Origin: an uncultured Selenomonadaceae bacterium
GTDB taxonomy: Bacteria; Bacillota; Negativicutes; Selenomonadales; Selenomonadaceae
DNA length: 51,656 nt
Direction of reading: 5' to 3'
Assembly (NCBI GenBank): GCA_905233135.1
Contig: CAJOCQ010000013.1
Coordinates: 1 to 51,656, forward strand
The position numbers and the translations under genes were made by a program. Below are positions 1 through 8,718 of the stretch, one piece after another. The notes under the pieces were generated by a model, which saw only the letters and a program-made list of their open reading frames with translations, was not told where the DNA came from and did not search any database. Position 1 is the first letter of the stretch. Every line of letters begins with the position of its first letter.

Positions 1-735
1 CTCGAAGAACACGCCGACCAAGTGCAAAATATTTCGCTGAAATTCGGCGAAAATTCCTTTGAAGTGCCTTTCGTTGACGGTATGGACTTTTCCGTCTTCA
101 AAAAAATTTTATTGACTATGGAAATTATTCCCGACGAAAATTATTTTGAAAAAATTTTGGCTGAAAATCCCCTAAAACTCAAAGACGATAAAATTTTTAT
201 CAATGTCAAAAATCCCTTCGACGACGTGATAGATTATTTTTTGGAACACGCCGCCGAAACTAAAAATATTTTCATAAAGTGCAACGGCAAATTGTATGAA
301 GTGCCTTTCGTCAACGGCATTTCGCTGGAAACTTTTTCAGAACTTTTGAAGGCTTACGAAATTGCAAAAGGCGAAGAAATTATAAAAAAAATTATCGCCG
401 ACAGTTATTTGAAACTGCGCGACGATGAAATTTATTTCAACAGCGAAGATAATATTTCGGCGGATTTAGAACCATATCTGAATAAAATTCCGCCGCCCGT
501 CCTTGAATATTTCAGAAAACACGAAAGGCAATTAATTTTTGTCAAAATCGCCTATAATAACGCGGTTTATAAATTGCCGTTCGTTGAGGGAATGAACATT
601 TCAACTTTTGCATATATGTTGCGGAGCTTAAAGATTTTGGGCAAAAATGCTTCTTCGATAAAAGTTTTGGCGGCCAACGGCTTTACCGTCAAAGACAATT
701 CAATTTTTAAACTGAAAAGAGGGCAAATCATTTGA
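1..735 (+). CDS. Repeat-domain protein of unknown function (3' part; 5' end outside window)
   Basis: The frame is open from base 1, so the GTG at 22 is probably not the start and the gene extends upstream. Counting from that GTG, three related units are visible: residues 4-82, 83-171 and 172-237. Each opens with a short beta-like stretch, then a VPFV-G-M/I core (EVPFVDGM, EVPFVNGI, KLPFVEGM), a predicted helix containing S/T-F, a second helix and a KL-KDD-IF tail. The residues just before the first complete unit (LEEHADQ) resemble the end of unit 1 (FLEHAAE), so at least one more unit lies upstream. No signal peptide, membrane segment or catalytic motif is seen in this part. I do not recognise the family. 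The stop overlaps the thyX start by 4 bases (TTGA), which suggests co-transcription. Confidence 0.75.
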   Translation, partial: LEEHADQVQNISLKFGENSFEVPFVDGMDFSVFKKILLTMEIIPDENYFEKILAENPLKLKDDKIFINVKNPFDDVIDYFLEHAAETKNIFIKCNGKLYEVPFVNGISLETFSELLKAYEIAKGEEIIKKIIADSYLKLRDDEIYFNSEDNISADLEPYLNKIPPPVLEYFRKHERQLIFVKIAYNNAVYKLPFVEGMNISTFAYMLRSLKILGKNASSIKVLAANGFTVKDNSIFKLKRGQII

Positions 736-1355
736 AAATCATTGAACCAAGCGTGGAACTCGCGCAGGATTTAAATGCGGCGGAAATTATGCGCCACATT
801 GAACGCGCAGGCAGAGTTTGTTATAAAAGCGAATCCAACATTTCAGATACTTCCGCCGAAAAATTTATTGCCAACATCATTAAAAGCGGGCACGAATCAG
901 TTATTGAACACGTCAGCATAACTTTCAAAATTATTTGCGACAGGGGAATAACGCACGAAATTGTGCGCCACAGGTTAGCGAGTTATTCGCAGGAAAGTTC
1001 GCGCTATTGCGATTACAGCGGCGATAAATTCGGCGGCGAATTGACTTTCATTAAGCCTTGTTATTGGAATGACGACGACGAAAATTATTTGTTGTGGCGT
1101 CAAACTATGGCAGTTATTGAACAGGTTTATTTGACAATGAGAAAAAACGGCGCACGCCCCGAACAAGCACGCGCTATTTTGCCAAACAGTTTGAAGACAG
1201 AAATTTTTATGACGGCAAATTTGCGCGAATGGCGGCACTTTTTAAAATTGCGTACTTCCAAACGCGCTCATCCGCAAATGAGACAAATTGCACTTAAAAT
1301 TTTTGAGATTCTTAATTCAAATTTGCCGGTTATTTTTTCTGATATTGAGGTTTAA
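732..1355 (+). CDS. thyX: Flavin-dependent thymidylate synthase ThyX
   Basis: ThyX methylates dUMP to dTMP using methylene-tetrahydrofolate, FAD and NADPH. The family signature RHR-x7-S is present at residues 79-89 (RHRLASYSQES), followed by SRY. The length of 207 aa suits the family. The TTG start overlaps the stop of the upstream repeat-protein gene (TTGA); no better ATG is near and the N-terminus MKIIEPSVEL is typical. The gene ends at a convergent junction with dprA that is filled by a dispersed repeat. Whether thyA also exists cannot be seen here. Confidence 0.95.
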   Translation: MKIIEPSVELAQDLNAAEIMRHIERAGRVCYKSESNISDTSAEKFIANIIKSGHESVIEHVSITFKIICDRGITHEIVRHRLASYSQESSRYCDYSGDKFGGELTFIKPCYWNDDDENYLLWRQTMAVIEQVYLTMRKNGARPEQARAILPNSLKTEIFMTANLREWRHFLKLRTSKRAHPQMRQIALKIFEILNSNLPVIFSDIEV

Positions 1356-1378
1356 AGTTTTTATTTTTATATTAAAAT

Positions 1379-1550
1379 GTTCTTTCTTTTTCCAAAGCAA
1401 AAAAGAAAGAACCAAAGAAAAGTGCTTTTTTCCCGCCCGTCAGGGCCGCTCGGTTTCGGTACGCCCTTAGTAACAGGATGCCCCCTTTGGGGCGCAAACT
1501 TTTTCCTACGCTCGTAAAAAAGGTCAAGCTGCGGCTTTAGTGACGGGCGG
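1379..1550 (+). repeat. Composite intergenic repeat, copy 1 (hairpin A + 118-bp cassette B)
   Basis: Hairpin A spans 1379-1412, with arms running from GTTCTTTC to GAAAGAAC. A linker CAAAGAAAAGTGCTTTT leads to cassette B at 1433-1550. B is 118 bp and bounded by the perfect 10-bp inverted repeat CCGCCCGTCA / TGACGGGCGG; inside it is a small GCCCC/GGGGC hairpin near 1480. Near-identical cassettes occur at 16678-16793 (reverse), 34221-34338 and 45141-45255. It fills the gap between convergent thyX and dprA, so it might also act as a terminator, but no clean T-run shows that. Confidence 0.85.
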
Positions 1551-1563
1551 CTTTTTCTTTTCA

Positions 1564-2721
1564 CTAACTCCTAAAATATCTGTCGTCTTTTTCTGTTATG
1601 CAACCCTTTAATTCCAACTGCAATATGATTGAAGAAATTTCCGAAGGCTCAATATCTTCGACTTGCATTAAAATTTCTTCCAGCGTTATAAAATCATTTG
1701 CGGGAATTGCCTCATAAATAATTTTTTCTTCGCCCTCAAGTTCGACTTTTGGCGGAGATTTTTTTATTGAATCGTCGGTCGGCTCGGCGTCAAAAAGTTT
1801 TTCTTGCATTTCTGCTTTTTGAATAACGTTTCGTAAAATAATTTTTCTGTCGTCAACGTTATAATTTTCGGCGTCCAAAACGTCAGCTACGCTTGTTATC
1901 AAAGTTGCGCCGTCACGAATTAAATCATTGCAGCCTTCGCCTTTTGGTGAAAAAATACTGTGCGGAATCACAAAAACGTCTCGGGAATTATCAGCCGCAT
2001 ATCCCGCCGTAATCAACGCACCGGATTTTTTGCCCGCTTCAACGATTATAACGCTGCGCGAAAGTCCCGCAATTATTCTGTTACGCGCGGGAAAAGTTCC
2101 TTTATCACCATTGTAATTTGGCGGAAATTCAGTCATAACAACGCCGCCGTTTTCCACAATTTCCGCCAAAAGTTTTTTATTGTAAGACGGAATTTTATTT
2201 ATACCGTACCCTAAAACTGCAACCGTTCGCCCGTGTCTTGCCGCCGCTTTGTGCGCCAATGTATCAATCCCGCGCGCCGCGCCGCTTACAACCGTTAAGC
2301 CCGCCCGCGCAAATTCTGCGCCGAGCATACTTGCAATATTTTCGCCATACTTGGTAGGTTCGCGCGTGCCGACTATCGAAACTCTTTCAACGTTCGGCTG
2401 CAATTCGCCACGATAATAAAAAACTACCGGTGCGCCCGAAATTTCTTTCAAAATCGGCGGGTAATTTTCGTCGTAATAAGTGCAGATTTTAACTTTTTTA
2501 ACTTCGCAAAACTTAATTAATTTTTCGACGGCGTCAGGGTATTCGCTGCGAAATTTTGTCAGCTTGTCAATAATTTTTTGATTTAAGCCCGCCTGTTGAA
2601 ATTGCGCCAAATCTGCCTTCCAAACATTTTCGGCACTGCCAAAAATTTCTATCAACTTTCTGACAGTTTTATGACCAATCAGGCTTATCGCGTGCAAAGT
2701 TGCAATGTAGTACCTTTCCAA
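1564..2721 (-). CDS. dprA: DNA-processing protein DprA/Smf
   Basis: DprA loads RecA on incoming single-stranded DNA during transformation. The N-terminal about 70 residues resemble the helix-hairpin-helix/SAM region. The Rossmann-like core begins near residue 100, with VGTREPTKYG (117-126), a SGAARGID motif and the FPARNRIIAGLS signature. The C-terminal about 60 residues look like the DprA winged helix (EEKIIYEAIP, ITLEEILMQ). At 385 aa it is full length. It lies 9 bases downstream of murG and is probably the last gene of the leftward cupin-GT2-murD-murG-dprA run. The gene alone does not prove competence. Confidence 0.95.
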   Translation of the reverse strand: MERYYIATLHAISLIGHKTVRKLIEIFGSAENVWKADLAQFQQAGLNQKIIDKLTKFRSEYPDAVEKLIKFCEVKKVKICTYYDENYPPILKEISGAPVVFYYRGELQPNVERVSIVGTREPTKYGENIASMLGAEFARAGLTVVSGAARGIDTLAHKAAARHGRTVAVLGYGINKIPSYNKKLLAEIVENGGVVMTEFPPNYNGDKGTFPARNRIIAGLSRSVIIVEAGKKSGALITAGYAADNSRDVFVIPHSIFSPKGEGCNDLIRDGATLITSVADVLDAENYNVDDRKIILRNVIQKAEMQEKLFDAEPTDDSIKKSPPKVELEGEEKIIYEAIPANDFITLEEILMQVEDIEPSEISSIILQLELKGCITEKDDRYFRS

Positions 2722-2730
2722 AATTTTCCC

Positions 2731-3831
2731 CTACTTAGTCAAGTCCAAAATTAAATCCGCAATATCGGCGGCGGCTTGAGGTTTTCCCAAGCTTAAACTT
2801 GCCGCCGCCATTTTTTGTAATTCGGCGGGATTGTTCAAAAGTTCGTTCAAGTGTTTTGATAAAATTTCCGAATTTAAATCTTTGTTTAAAATCATACGCG
2901 CCGCGCCGACTTTAACCAATGCTTGCGCGTTAAATTCCTGATGATTTTCGGCGGCGTAAGGGAAGGGGATTAAAATTGCAGGAACGCCGCGCGCGGTTAA
3001 TTCTGCAAGCCCCGTTGCACCTGCGCGGAAAATTGCAAGGTCAGCCATTGCCATTGCTTGCGGCATATTGTACAGATACGGCACAATTTTAATATTCGGA
3101 TTGTCGAAGTTGAAGCCGCCGCTTTTCAATTTTTCAATGACTGAATCAAATTCGCCTTTGCCCGTAACGTGCAAAAATTGGGCATTGGCGGGCGCGTTCA
3201 AAAGTACGTCAATCATAGCGTTGTTAATTGCGCGCGCGCCGCGACTGCCGCCCGAAATTAAAACGACGGGTTTTTCTTCGCTAAAATTAAATTCTTTCAA
3301 GCCGTCAATTTTTTTTGCGGTTAAAACTTCTGCGCGAATAGGGTTGCCTGTGTAAACTGTTTTTTCTGCGGGGAAATTTTTCAACGCGGGCTCGGTACCG
3401 ACTGCAATTTTATTTACAAACTTTGAAAGAATTTTGTTGGTAATACCTGCAACGGCGTTTTGTTCTTGAATCAGCGTAGGAATTTTCATAAGGCTTGCCG
3501 CCAAAATCGTAGGACCGCAAACAAAGCCGCCCGTACCTACTGCAACATTCGGCTGAAAATTTTTTATGATATTGCCCGCGCGTTTGACGCTCAAAATTGC
3601 ATCGGCGGCGCGTTTAAAATTTTCCAGTGTAAAATGACGTTCAAAGCCGCCTTCCAAACTTAGCGCAGTGAAATTAATTCCCGCCTTCGGCACAATGTCA
3701 GATTCAAGCCCCTGCTTAGTTCCAACGTACAAAAATTCGGCGGACGGCACTTTGTTTTTTATAGCGTCAATCAAAGTCAACGCGGGGTAAATGTGCCCGC
3801 CCGTGCCGCCGCCGCTTACAATTATCTTCAT
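2731..3831 (-). CDS. murG: UDP-GlcNAc:lipid I N-acetylglucosaminyltransferase MurG
   Basis: MurG makes lipid II from lipid I at the inner face of the cytoplasmic membrane. The N-terminal donor-fold signature SGGGTGGHIYPAL is at residues 6-18. GTGGFVCGP and, in the C-terminal domain, ISGGSRGARAIN and FRAGATGLAELTARGVPAILIPFP match the family. At 366 aa the length is normal. It is separated from murD by 69 bases containing a heptameric repeat; the usual ftsW and murC are not adjacent, so the division/cell-wall cluster is rearranged. Confidence 0.97.
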   Translation of the reverse strand: MKIIVSGGGTGGHIYPALTLIDAIKNKVPSAEFLYVGTKQGLESDIVPKAGINFTALSLEGGFERHFTLENFKRAADAILSVKRAGNIIKNFQPNVAVGTGGFVCGPTILAASLMKIPTLIQEQNAVAGITNKILSKFVNKIAVGTEPALKNFPAEKTVYTGNPIRAEVLTAKKIDGLKEFNFSEEKPVVLISGGSRGARAINNAMIDVLLNAPANAQFLHVTGKGEFDSVIEKLKSGGFNFDNPNIKIVPYLYNMPQAMAMADLAIFRAGATGLAELTARGVPAILIPFPYAAENHQEFNAQALVKVGAARMILNKDLNSEILSKHLNELLNNPAELQKMAAASLSLGKPQAAADIADLILDLTK

Positions 3832-3878
3832 TTTTTTATTAACAGTCCTCTAATTATTTTAGAAAAAATTTTTAATTT

Positions 3879-3903
3879 CCTAACACCTGACACCTGACAC
3901 CTA
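3879..3903 (-). repeat. Heptameric tandem array (AGGTGTC/T), murD-murG gap
   Basis: Read on the minus strand, three 7-base units AGGTGTC, AGGTGTC, AGGTGTT are followed by AGGAAATT. The array begins inside the murD stop codon (TAG at 3903-3901) and runs into the spacer. Two other arrays with the same AGGNNNN period-7 pattern occur at 29111-29203 and 34351-34386. Confidence 0.7.
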
Positions 3904-5262
3904 AAACCTATTAACAATCCTTTTAAAATCTTTGCCGCGCTCTTCAAAATTATCGTACATATCGAAACTCGCGCAGGCGGGACTCAACAAAACAACTTGC
4001 GGCGAATGTGCAACGCTTTTTGCAAGTTCAACGGCTTTTTGCATTGAATAACCCGCCTCAAGAATTTTTTCTGCGGGGAAATTATTTTTCAGCGCGTCAG
4101 CTTTAAAACGCGCTGCCGCGTCCCCTACCAAAATTAAAATGTCAACACGTTCATTAACCAATTTCAGAAAATCTGTTAAATCTGTCAGCTTATCGTCGCC
4201 GCCCGCAATTAAAATTATACGCCCGTCAAAAGTTTCCAACGCCTTAATTGCAGAATCGGTATTCGTTGCCTTTGAATCGTTGTAATATTTCACGCCGTCA
4301 ATTTCGCGTACAAATTCGATTCGGTGTTCAACGCCCGTAAACGCCCTTAAAACGCGCGAAATATTTTCTGCGGTACAATTCATTAAAAAAGCAGCCAACG
4401 CCGCGCACAGGGCATTTTCAACGTTATGAGAGCCTTTTATTCCGAGTTCGTCCGTCGTGCAAAGTTCAAAAATTTTTCCGCCGTAATTTATCACAAGTTT
4501 TTTGCCGTCGAGGTACGCGCCTTCGTCCAAAATTTTTTTGCGGCTGAAATAAACAACTTTGCAGGCGGCGCGGCTTTTTATTTCCCTAACCAAATCATCA
4601 TCGTAATTTAAAATTAAAAAATCGTCCGCCGTTTCCTGCGCGAAAATTTTTTCTTTCATAGCTTGATAAACTTGCATATTGCCGTGCCGTTTCAAGTGGT
4701 CGGGAGTAATGTTCAAAATTGCCGAAATGTGCGGCTTGAAATTATTTGTAGCTTCCATTTGATAACTTGAAATTTCGGCGGCAATGGCTCCGCCCGCGCC
4801 CGTTTCAAGTGCAACTTCAGAAAGTGCCACGCCAATATTTCCGCCGACGCCGACTTTTTTATAGCCCGTCTCAAGCAACAAGCCGAGCAAAGTTGTTGTT
4901 GTAGTTTTTCCGTTCGTGCCGGTAATTGCGCAAATTGGAGACTGCGCCAAATCGTACGCAAGTTCAACTTCACTTATGACGGGAATATTTTTTTTCAACG
5001 CGGCTTGCAAAATCGGAATGCGTAAAGGTACAGCGGGCGAAACAATTATTAAATCCACGCCGTTTAAAAGTTCTTCATTCTGCGCGCCGAATTTTAAATT
5101 TATTCCGACTTCGCGCAGTTCTTCAAAATTATATTTTAAATCTGATTCGTTTTTGGCGTCGCTCAAAGTAACATTTGCGCCGAATTTTTTTGTAACTTTC
5201 GTCGCCGCAAAGCCGCTTATTCCCGCGCCAATTACCAAAATATTTTTGTTTTGAAATTCCAT
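3901..5262 (-). CDS. murD: UDP-N-acetylmuramoylalanine--D-glutamate ligase MurD
   Basis: MurD adds D-glutamate to UDP-MurNAc-L-Ala, an ATP-dependent cytoplasmic step of peptidoglycan synthesis. The N-terminal Rossmann domain starts with ILVIGAGISG (8-17). The ATP-binding loop GTNGKTTTT is at 115-123, NITPDHLKRHG marks the central domain, and the C-terminal ligase domain carries YYNDSKATN and LSPACASFDMYDNFEERG. It is 453 aa, full length, and stops with TAG, showing that amber is an ordinary stop in this genome. It belongs to the leftward cell-wall run. Confidence 0.97.
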   Translation of the reverse strand: MEFQNKNILVIGAGISGFAATKVTKKFGANVTLSDAKNESDLKYNFEELREVGINLKFGAQNEELLNGVDLIIVSPAVPLRIPILQAALKKNIPVISEVELAYDLAQSPICAITGTNGKTTTTTLLGLLLETGYKKVGVGGNIGVALSEVALETGAGGAIAAEISSYQMEATNNFKPHISAILNITPDHLKRHGNMQVYQAMKEKIFAQETADDFLILNYDDDLVREIKSRAACKVVYFSRKKILDEGAYLDGKKLVINYGGKIFELCTTDELGIKGSHNVENALCAALAAFLMNCTAENISRVLRAFTGVEHRIEFVREIDGVKYYNDSKATNTDSAIKALETFDGRIILIAGGDDKLTDLTDFLKLVNERVDILILVGDAAARFKADALKNNFPAEKILEAGYSMQKAVELAKSVAHSPQVVLLSPACASFDMYDNFEERGKDFKRIVNRF

Positions 5263-5292
5263 AAAAATAAAAAAGCTCCTATTGTTAAAAAA

Positions 5293-6360
5293 TTAATTTC
5301 CTGCAAGTCGCCTTTCAAGTTCGGAAATTTTTTGGCTTGCAAGATACAACTGTTTTTGTTGAGAGTTAATCATACTGCAAAGATAAGCAATTAATTCTGC
5401 GTGTTCGCCCGTATCCTGCGCGAACTGTTCATAAAAAATTTTATAAACTTCATTAGGCGTTAAAGGTGCGCAATTTCCGAAAATTACGCCGAAACCGTAA
5501 TTAACCATACGACTAACCCAAACATACCAATATTGCGGATTTTCTTGGAAAAATTTTTCTTTATGAAAAATTTCTGCCATAATTTTCATACCGATAATTG
5601 TCGGCGTCATATGATATTTAATTTTTTGCTCGACAGTTTTTGTAGAACGTGTCATTGAACTCAAATTTTGTCTGTTAGCGTAAAGTGCATCGGGAATGAA
5701 TAAAACTTTTTTAGCTTCACAGATAATTTGTATAATCCAAAAATCGTCTTCGCTGACAAGAACTTCAGGAAAATAGATTTCGTTGTCAATGAGAAAATCA
5801 CGCCTTGAAAATTGCAACCACGGCGTTACGTGAATTTTGCCTTGAAAAAAATCGTTCATTCTTTCGGCAACATTTTCAGAAACATAAACGGGAATTTCTG
5901 CCTTATTTATCATTGAATTTACAATTTGAGAATTTTTTAATTGTAATTTGTCGGGGGCATCTTCAAAAGAAAAATATTTGTGCATGCAAATAACATCAAC
6001 GTTATAATTTTCTGCGTAATTGTAAAGCGTTTCAAGGGCATTTTCCAAAATTAAATCGTCAGCATCCGTAAAATAAATATATTTGCCGCGAGAAAAATTC
6101 AAGCCGCTGTTACGAGGTACGCAAGCGTTGCCAAAATTTTTCTTTAAGCGCAAAAGCTTAAGCTGCTGTACCCCCTCCCGTTTCAGATAATTTTCAACAA
6201 TTTCCACGCTGTTATCAGTAGAACAATGGTCAACTACGATAACTTCAAAATCTTTGAAAGTCTGCGCGAAGATACTTTCCAAACACGCGCCGATAAATTT
6301 TTCTGCGTTGTACATTGGAATAATAACAGAAACCGCAGGAATTTTTTGCTCCAAAATCAA
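5293..6360 (-). CDS. Family 2 glycosyltransferase
   Basis: Inverting GT-A glycosyltransferase, probably acting on a surface polysaccharide; the sugar cannot be told from sequence. The N-terminus has VSVIIPMYNAE, the acceptor loop Q-T-F-K-D-F-E-V-I-V-V-D-H-C-S-T-D, and the metal-binding FTDADD at about 98-103. The C-terminal half (about 200-340) is helical and ends in a short possible coiled coil (SQQKQLYLASQKISELERR). The start is TTG at 6360, preceded by GGAGGG and overlapping the cupin stop (TTGA); a TTG two codons later is also possible. It sits oddly between a cupin gene and murD. Confidence 0.85.
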   Translation of the reverse strand: MILEQKIPAVSVIIPMYNAEKFIGACLESIFAQTFKDFEVIVVDHCSTDNSVEIVENYLKREGVQQLKLLRLKKNFGNACVPRNSGLNFSRGKYIYFTDADDLILENALETLYNYAENYNVDVICMHKYFSFEDAPDKLQLKNSQIVNSMINKAEIPVYVSENVAERMNDFFQGKIHVTPWLQFSRRDFLIDNEIYFPEVLVSEDDFWIIQIICEAKKVLFIPDALYANRQNLSSMTRSTKTVEQKIKYHMTPTIIGMKIMAEIFHKEKFFQENPQYWYVWVSRMVNYGFGVIFGNCAPLTPNEVYKIFYEQFAQDTGEHAELIAYLCSMINSQQKQLYLASQKISELERRLAGN

Positions 6361-6767
6361 CCCTCCAATTTTGAATACTGTTCGTCATCAACAGGTTCGA
6401 GCCATTCGTTGGAAGAATTTTCGGCGGGAATTTCAACCGCCAAATGTGAAAACCAACTGTCAGCCGCCGCGCCGTGCCAATGCTTAACTTCGGGCGCAAT
6501 GTTTACAACGTCGCCCGGCTTTAAAGCTTGCGGAGCTTTTCCCCATTCTTGATACCAGCCGCGCCCGCCTGTTACCAACAAAATTTGCCCGCCCTTGTGG
6601 TGAATGTGCCAATTATTTCTGCAAGCGGGCGAAAATGTTACGTTCGCAATAGGTCCGCCCGTTTTCGTCAAAGGATTCAAATACGCTTGCCCGATAAAAT
6701 ATTTGCTGAATTGTTCGGGCATTTTGTTGCCGACTTCAAACGCGCCGGGATTTTTAATTTCACTCAT
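6357..6767 (-). CDS. Cupin-domain protein, small
   Basis: A single cupin barrel of 136 aa. Metal-ligand motifs are visible: NNWHIHHKGGQ (cupin motif 1, with HIHH) and GDVVNIAPEVKHWHGA (motif 2). The organisation resembles small cupins annotated near carboxymuconolactone decarboxylases, but the substrate is unknown. I chose the ATG at 6767 because AGGAGG lies 7 bases upstream; a TTG two codons earlier would crowd it. It is the first gene of the leftward run through the glycosyltransferase, murD, murG and dprA, and its promoter faces away from that of ilvD. Confidence 0.85.
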   Translation of the reverse strand: MSEIKNPGAFEVGNKMPEQFSKYFIGQAYLNPLTKTGGPIANVTFSPACRNNWHIHHKGGQILLVTGGRGWYQEWGKAPQALKPGDVVNIAPEVKHWHGAAADSWFSHLAVEIPAENSSNEWLEPVDDEQYSKLEG

Positions 6768-6796
6768 AATCAAACCTCCTGAAAAAATTTTGAAAT

Positions 6797-6825
6797 ATTA
6801 TACACGCCGAAAATAATTGCGTCAA
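6797..6825 (-). promoter_or_regulatory. Sigma-A-type promoter for the cupin-murD-dprA run
   Basis: On the minus strand TTGACG (6825-6820), a 17-base spacer and TATAAT (6802-6797) stand about 30 bases ahead of the cupin start. Confidence 0.75.
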
Positions 6826-6837
6826 AATTTTTTCAAC

Positions 6838-6866
6838 TTGCCTATATAAAAAAAATACGCTAAAAT
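6838..6866 (+). promoter_or_regulatory. Sigma-A-type promoter for ilvD
   Basis: TTGCCT (6838-6843), a 17-base spacer and TAAAAT (6861-6866), with ilvD starting about 45 bases later. It is back to back with the cupin promoter. No T-box, leader peptide or attenuator is evident in the short leader. Confidence 0.55.
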
Positions 6867-6910
6867 TTTTTTGGTTTAAAACAAAATAAAAATTTTTGGA
6901 GGCTAAAAAA

Positions 6911-8566
6911 ATGAGAAGCGACATAGTTAAAAAAGGTGCTACACGTTGCGCCCATCGTTCGTTGTTCAATGCTAACGGTTACGGACCCGAAGAACTCAAA
7001 AAGCCGTTAATCGGCGTCTGCAATTCTTTCAATGAAATTATTCCCGGTCATATGCATTTGCGCTCAATTACCGAAGCGGCAAAACTCGGCGTTGCAGCGG
7101 CGGGCGGTACACCTATTGAATTTCCCGCAATAGCAGTTTGCGACGGAATTGCAATGGGTCATACGGGGATGAAATATTCTTTGGCAAGCCGTGAACTTAT
7201 TGCAGATTCTATTGAAGCGGTTGCAATGGCAAGCGGTTTTGACGGTTTAATTTTAATTCCGAATTGTGATAAAGTTGTACCGGGAATGTTAATGGCGGCG
7301 GCGCGTTTAAATATTCCTGCAGTTATTGTCAGCGGCGGTCCAATGTTGGCAGGGCGTTTTCACGGCAGAGACGTAAGCGTCAGCCAATGTTTTGAGGCGG
7401 CTGGAAAATTTGCGGCAGGGCAAATGACGGCTGAAGAAATGACAGAATTGGAAAGTAAAGCTTGTCCGGGTTGCGGCTCCTGCGCTGGACTTTTCACGGC
7501 TAATACTATGAATTGCTTAAGCGAAGCGTTGGGAATGGCTTTAGCGGGCAACGGTACAATTCCCGCCGCTTATAACGGCGCAAGATTAATTTTGGCGAAA
7601 CGCGCAGGCAAAGTTTTAATGAATCTGATTGAGAAAAATATTTGCCCGCGTGATATTTTGACTTTAAAGGCGTTTGAAAATGCAATAACTGTTGATATGG
7701 GAATTGGCGGCTCCTCAAATACTGTTTTGCATTTAACGGCTATTGCCAATGAATGCGGTATTAAAATTCCAGCAGAACTTTTTGATAAAATTTCGGCGCG
7801 TACTCCTTACATTACAAAACTTAGCCCCGCAGGCAAACACCATATGCAAGACTTGGAAGAGGCGGGCGGAATTTCTGCGGTTATGCACGAACTTTCAAAG
7901 AAAAATCTTTTGCACCTTGACGCTTTAACAGTTGACGGCACTTTGGGCGAAAGAATCGAAGGCGCAGAAATTGAACGCGCCGACGTTATCCGCACTGTTG
8001 AAAATCCCTACAGACCTACGGGCGGAATTGCAATTTTGCACGGCAACATTTGCCCCGATTGCGCGGTTGTAAAGGCGTCTGCAGTCAGTGAAGATATGCT
8101 TGTTTATAAAGGCAAGGCAAAATGTTTTGACAGCGAAGGCGCGGCGATTGACGCAATTATGGCGGGCGAAATTAAAAACGGCGATGTTGTAGTTATTCGC
8201 TACGAAGGACCAAAAGGCGGTCCCGGTATGCAAGAAATGTTGAACCCTACCGCCGCAATTACGGGCGCGGGCTTGAAAGTCGGTTTAATTACGGACGGAA
8301 GATTTTCAGGCGCAAGTCAAGGCGCGTGCATTGGGCACATTTCGCCCGAAGCTATGGAAGGCGGACCTATTGCGCTGATTAAAGACGGCGATATTATTTC
8401 CATTGATATTCCGAACAGGAAATTGGAACTTGAAATTTCTGATGAAGAATTGGCAAAACGTCGCGCAGATTGGGTAAAACCTGAACCGAAAATTAAAACA
8501 GGTTACCTTGCACGCTACGCAAAACTTACTACTTCAGCTTCAACGGGCGCGGTTGTCAACGCTTAA
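6911..8566 (+). CDS. ilvD: Dihydroxy-acid dehydratase IlvD
   Basis: Dehydrates 2,3-dihydroxyacids to 2-ketoacids in valine, leucine, isoleucine and pantothenate synthesis, using an Fe-S cluster. Family motifs are present: [52 protein letters not shown] (cluster cysteines), and [11 protein letters not shown] with GPKGGPGM near the C-terminus. The start is ATG 6911 behind GGAGG; the protein is 551 aa, the usual length. No other branched-chain synthesis gene is adjacent. Confidence 0.96.
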   Translation: MRSDIVKKGATRCAHRSLFNANGYGPEELKKPLIGVCNSFNEIIPGHMHLRSITEAAKLGVAAAGGTPIEFPAIAVCDGIAMGHTGMKYSLASRELIADSIEAVAMASGFDGLILIPNCDKVVPGMLMAAARLNIPAVIVSGGPMLAGRFHGRDVSVSQCFEAAGKFAAGQMTAEEMTELESKACPGCGSCAGLFTANTMNCLSEALGMALAGNGTIPAAYNGARLILAKRAGKVLMNLIEKNICPRDILTLKAFENAITVDMGIGGSSNTVLHLTAIANECGIKIPAELFDKISARTPYITKLSPAGKHHMQDLEEAGGISAVMHELSKKNLLHLDALTVDGTLGERIEGAEIERADVIRTVENPYRPTGGIAILHGNICPDCAVVKASAVSEDMLVYKGKAKCFDSEGAAIDAIMAGEIKNGDVVVIRYEGPKGGPGMQEMLNPTAAITGAGLKVGLITDGRFSGASQGACIGHISPEAMEGGPIALIKDGDIISIDIPNRKLELEISDEELAKRRADWVKPEPKIKTGYLARYAKLTTSASTGAVVNA

Positions 8567-8586
8567 ATTTTTTTGGAGTTTTAAAA

Positions 8587-8718
8587 ATGAATCCTTTCGA
8601 CGTTTAGGAAAAAATTCGTCAATTAACCGAGCAAAATAAAATTCTCAATCAAAATTTAGTCAATCTCAACAACGCGCAAAAAAATTTACTCAATGAAGTT
8701 GCAAAAACTTTTTCGCGC
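8587..8718 (+). pseudogene. 5' coding segment cut off by an in-frame amber codon
   Basis: A GGAG-preceded ATG at 8587 opens MNPFDV, then TAG (8605-8607), then EKIRQLTEQNKILN and a further asparagine-rich coiled-coil-like stretch that continues in the same frame into the glycerophosphotransferase domain at 8719. One C-to-T change (CAG to TAG) would explain it. murD and murB both end in TAG, so readthrough is not the genome's rule. Translation could restart at TTG 8719, but there is no ribosome site there. Confidence 0.65.

Noticed and set aside
8605..8607. Amber codon read as pyrrolysine or normal sense codon
   Set aside because: TAG ends murD and murB in the same window, and no downstream recoding structure is visible. 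A point mutation is simpler.
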